Part shown: piece by piece, positions 12,723 to 12,726 of the stretch
How the letters are laid out: each line of letters begins with the position of its first letter
Position numbering within the stretch: position 1 is the stretch's first letter
DNA from: Chloroflexota bacterium
GTDB lineage: Bacteria; Chloroflexota; Anaerolineae; Anaerolineales; UBA4823
Length of the DNA: 12,726 nt
Assembly (NCBI GenBank): GCA_023395675.1
Contig: JAEWYL010000239.1
Location: 1-12,726 of the forward strand
Reading direction: 5' to 3'
Translations under genes and position numbers: made by a program
Notes under the pieces: model-generated
What the model was told of the DNA's origin: nothing
What the model saw: the letters and a program-made list of their open reading frames with translations, nothing else
The model's database searches: none

Positions 12723-12726
12723 AAAA

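Overview
The window is GC-rich, and every gene I can support lies on the minus strand. The carboxylase genes, the AraD-type epimerase/aldolase, the UROD-like protein and the secreted repeat protein resemble what is found in Chloroflexota (Anaerolineae-type) genomes. That placement is a guess from protein style, not from a marker gene. I see no rRNA, tRNA, CRISPR array, transposase or phage gene. The segment reads as chromosomal metabolic and regulatory DNA.

In transcription order (right to left) there are three blocks. Block A (12602 to 8335) holds an M24 'pita-bread' protein without a metal site, a uroporphyrinogen-decarboxylase-superfamily protein, a secreted protein with two 69-residue repeats, an L-ribulose-5-phosphate 4-epimerase/class II aldolase (GTG start) and a HAD phosphatase/phosphomutase. 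Gaps are 12, 52 and 68 nt, and the last two genes share one base, so this is probably one operon for sugar-phosphate or small-molecule catabolism.

Block B (8014 to 4612) is a biotin-dependent acyl-CoA carboxylase cluster: carboxyltransferase, a biotin-carboxylase-like protein, and a separate BT+biotinyl carrier protein. The biotin-carboxylase-like protein lacks the whole ATP-grasp lid (B subdomain) and has replaced most catalytic residues, yet its frame is intact. The carboxyltransferase and carrier look functional. Upstream is a 320-nt leader with an extended -10 promoter candidate, an 18-bp palindrome resembling a Rex operator, and a 68-nt irregular hairpin whose 3' arm can also pair with two downstream segments. 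A rho-independent terminator closes the block.

Block C (4135 to 82) is a CPBP-family membrane protein with no histidine after its EExxxR motif, then a membrane histidine kinase (four TM segments, two GAF, a cysteine-containing PAS, HisKA, HATPase) and an OmpR/PhoB-type response regulator. The genes overlap by 7 and 4 nt, so they are translationally coupled. A short ORF with a good ribosome-binding site may lead this transcript.

Three of the eleven main proteins (biotin carboxylase, M24 peptidase, CPBP protease) keep their fold signatures but have lost catalytic residues. The biotin-carboxylase-like protein and its structured leader are the strongest candidates for something undescribed.
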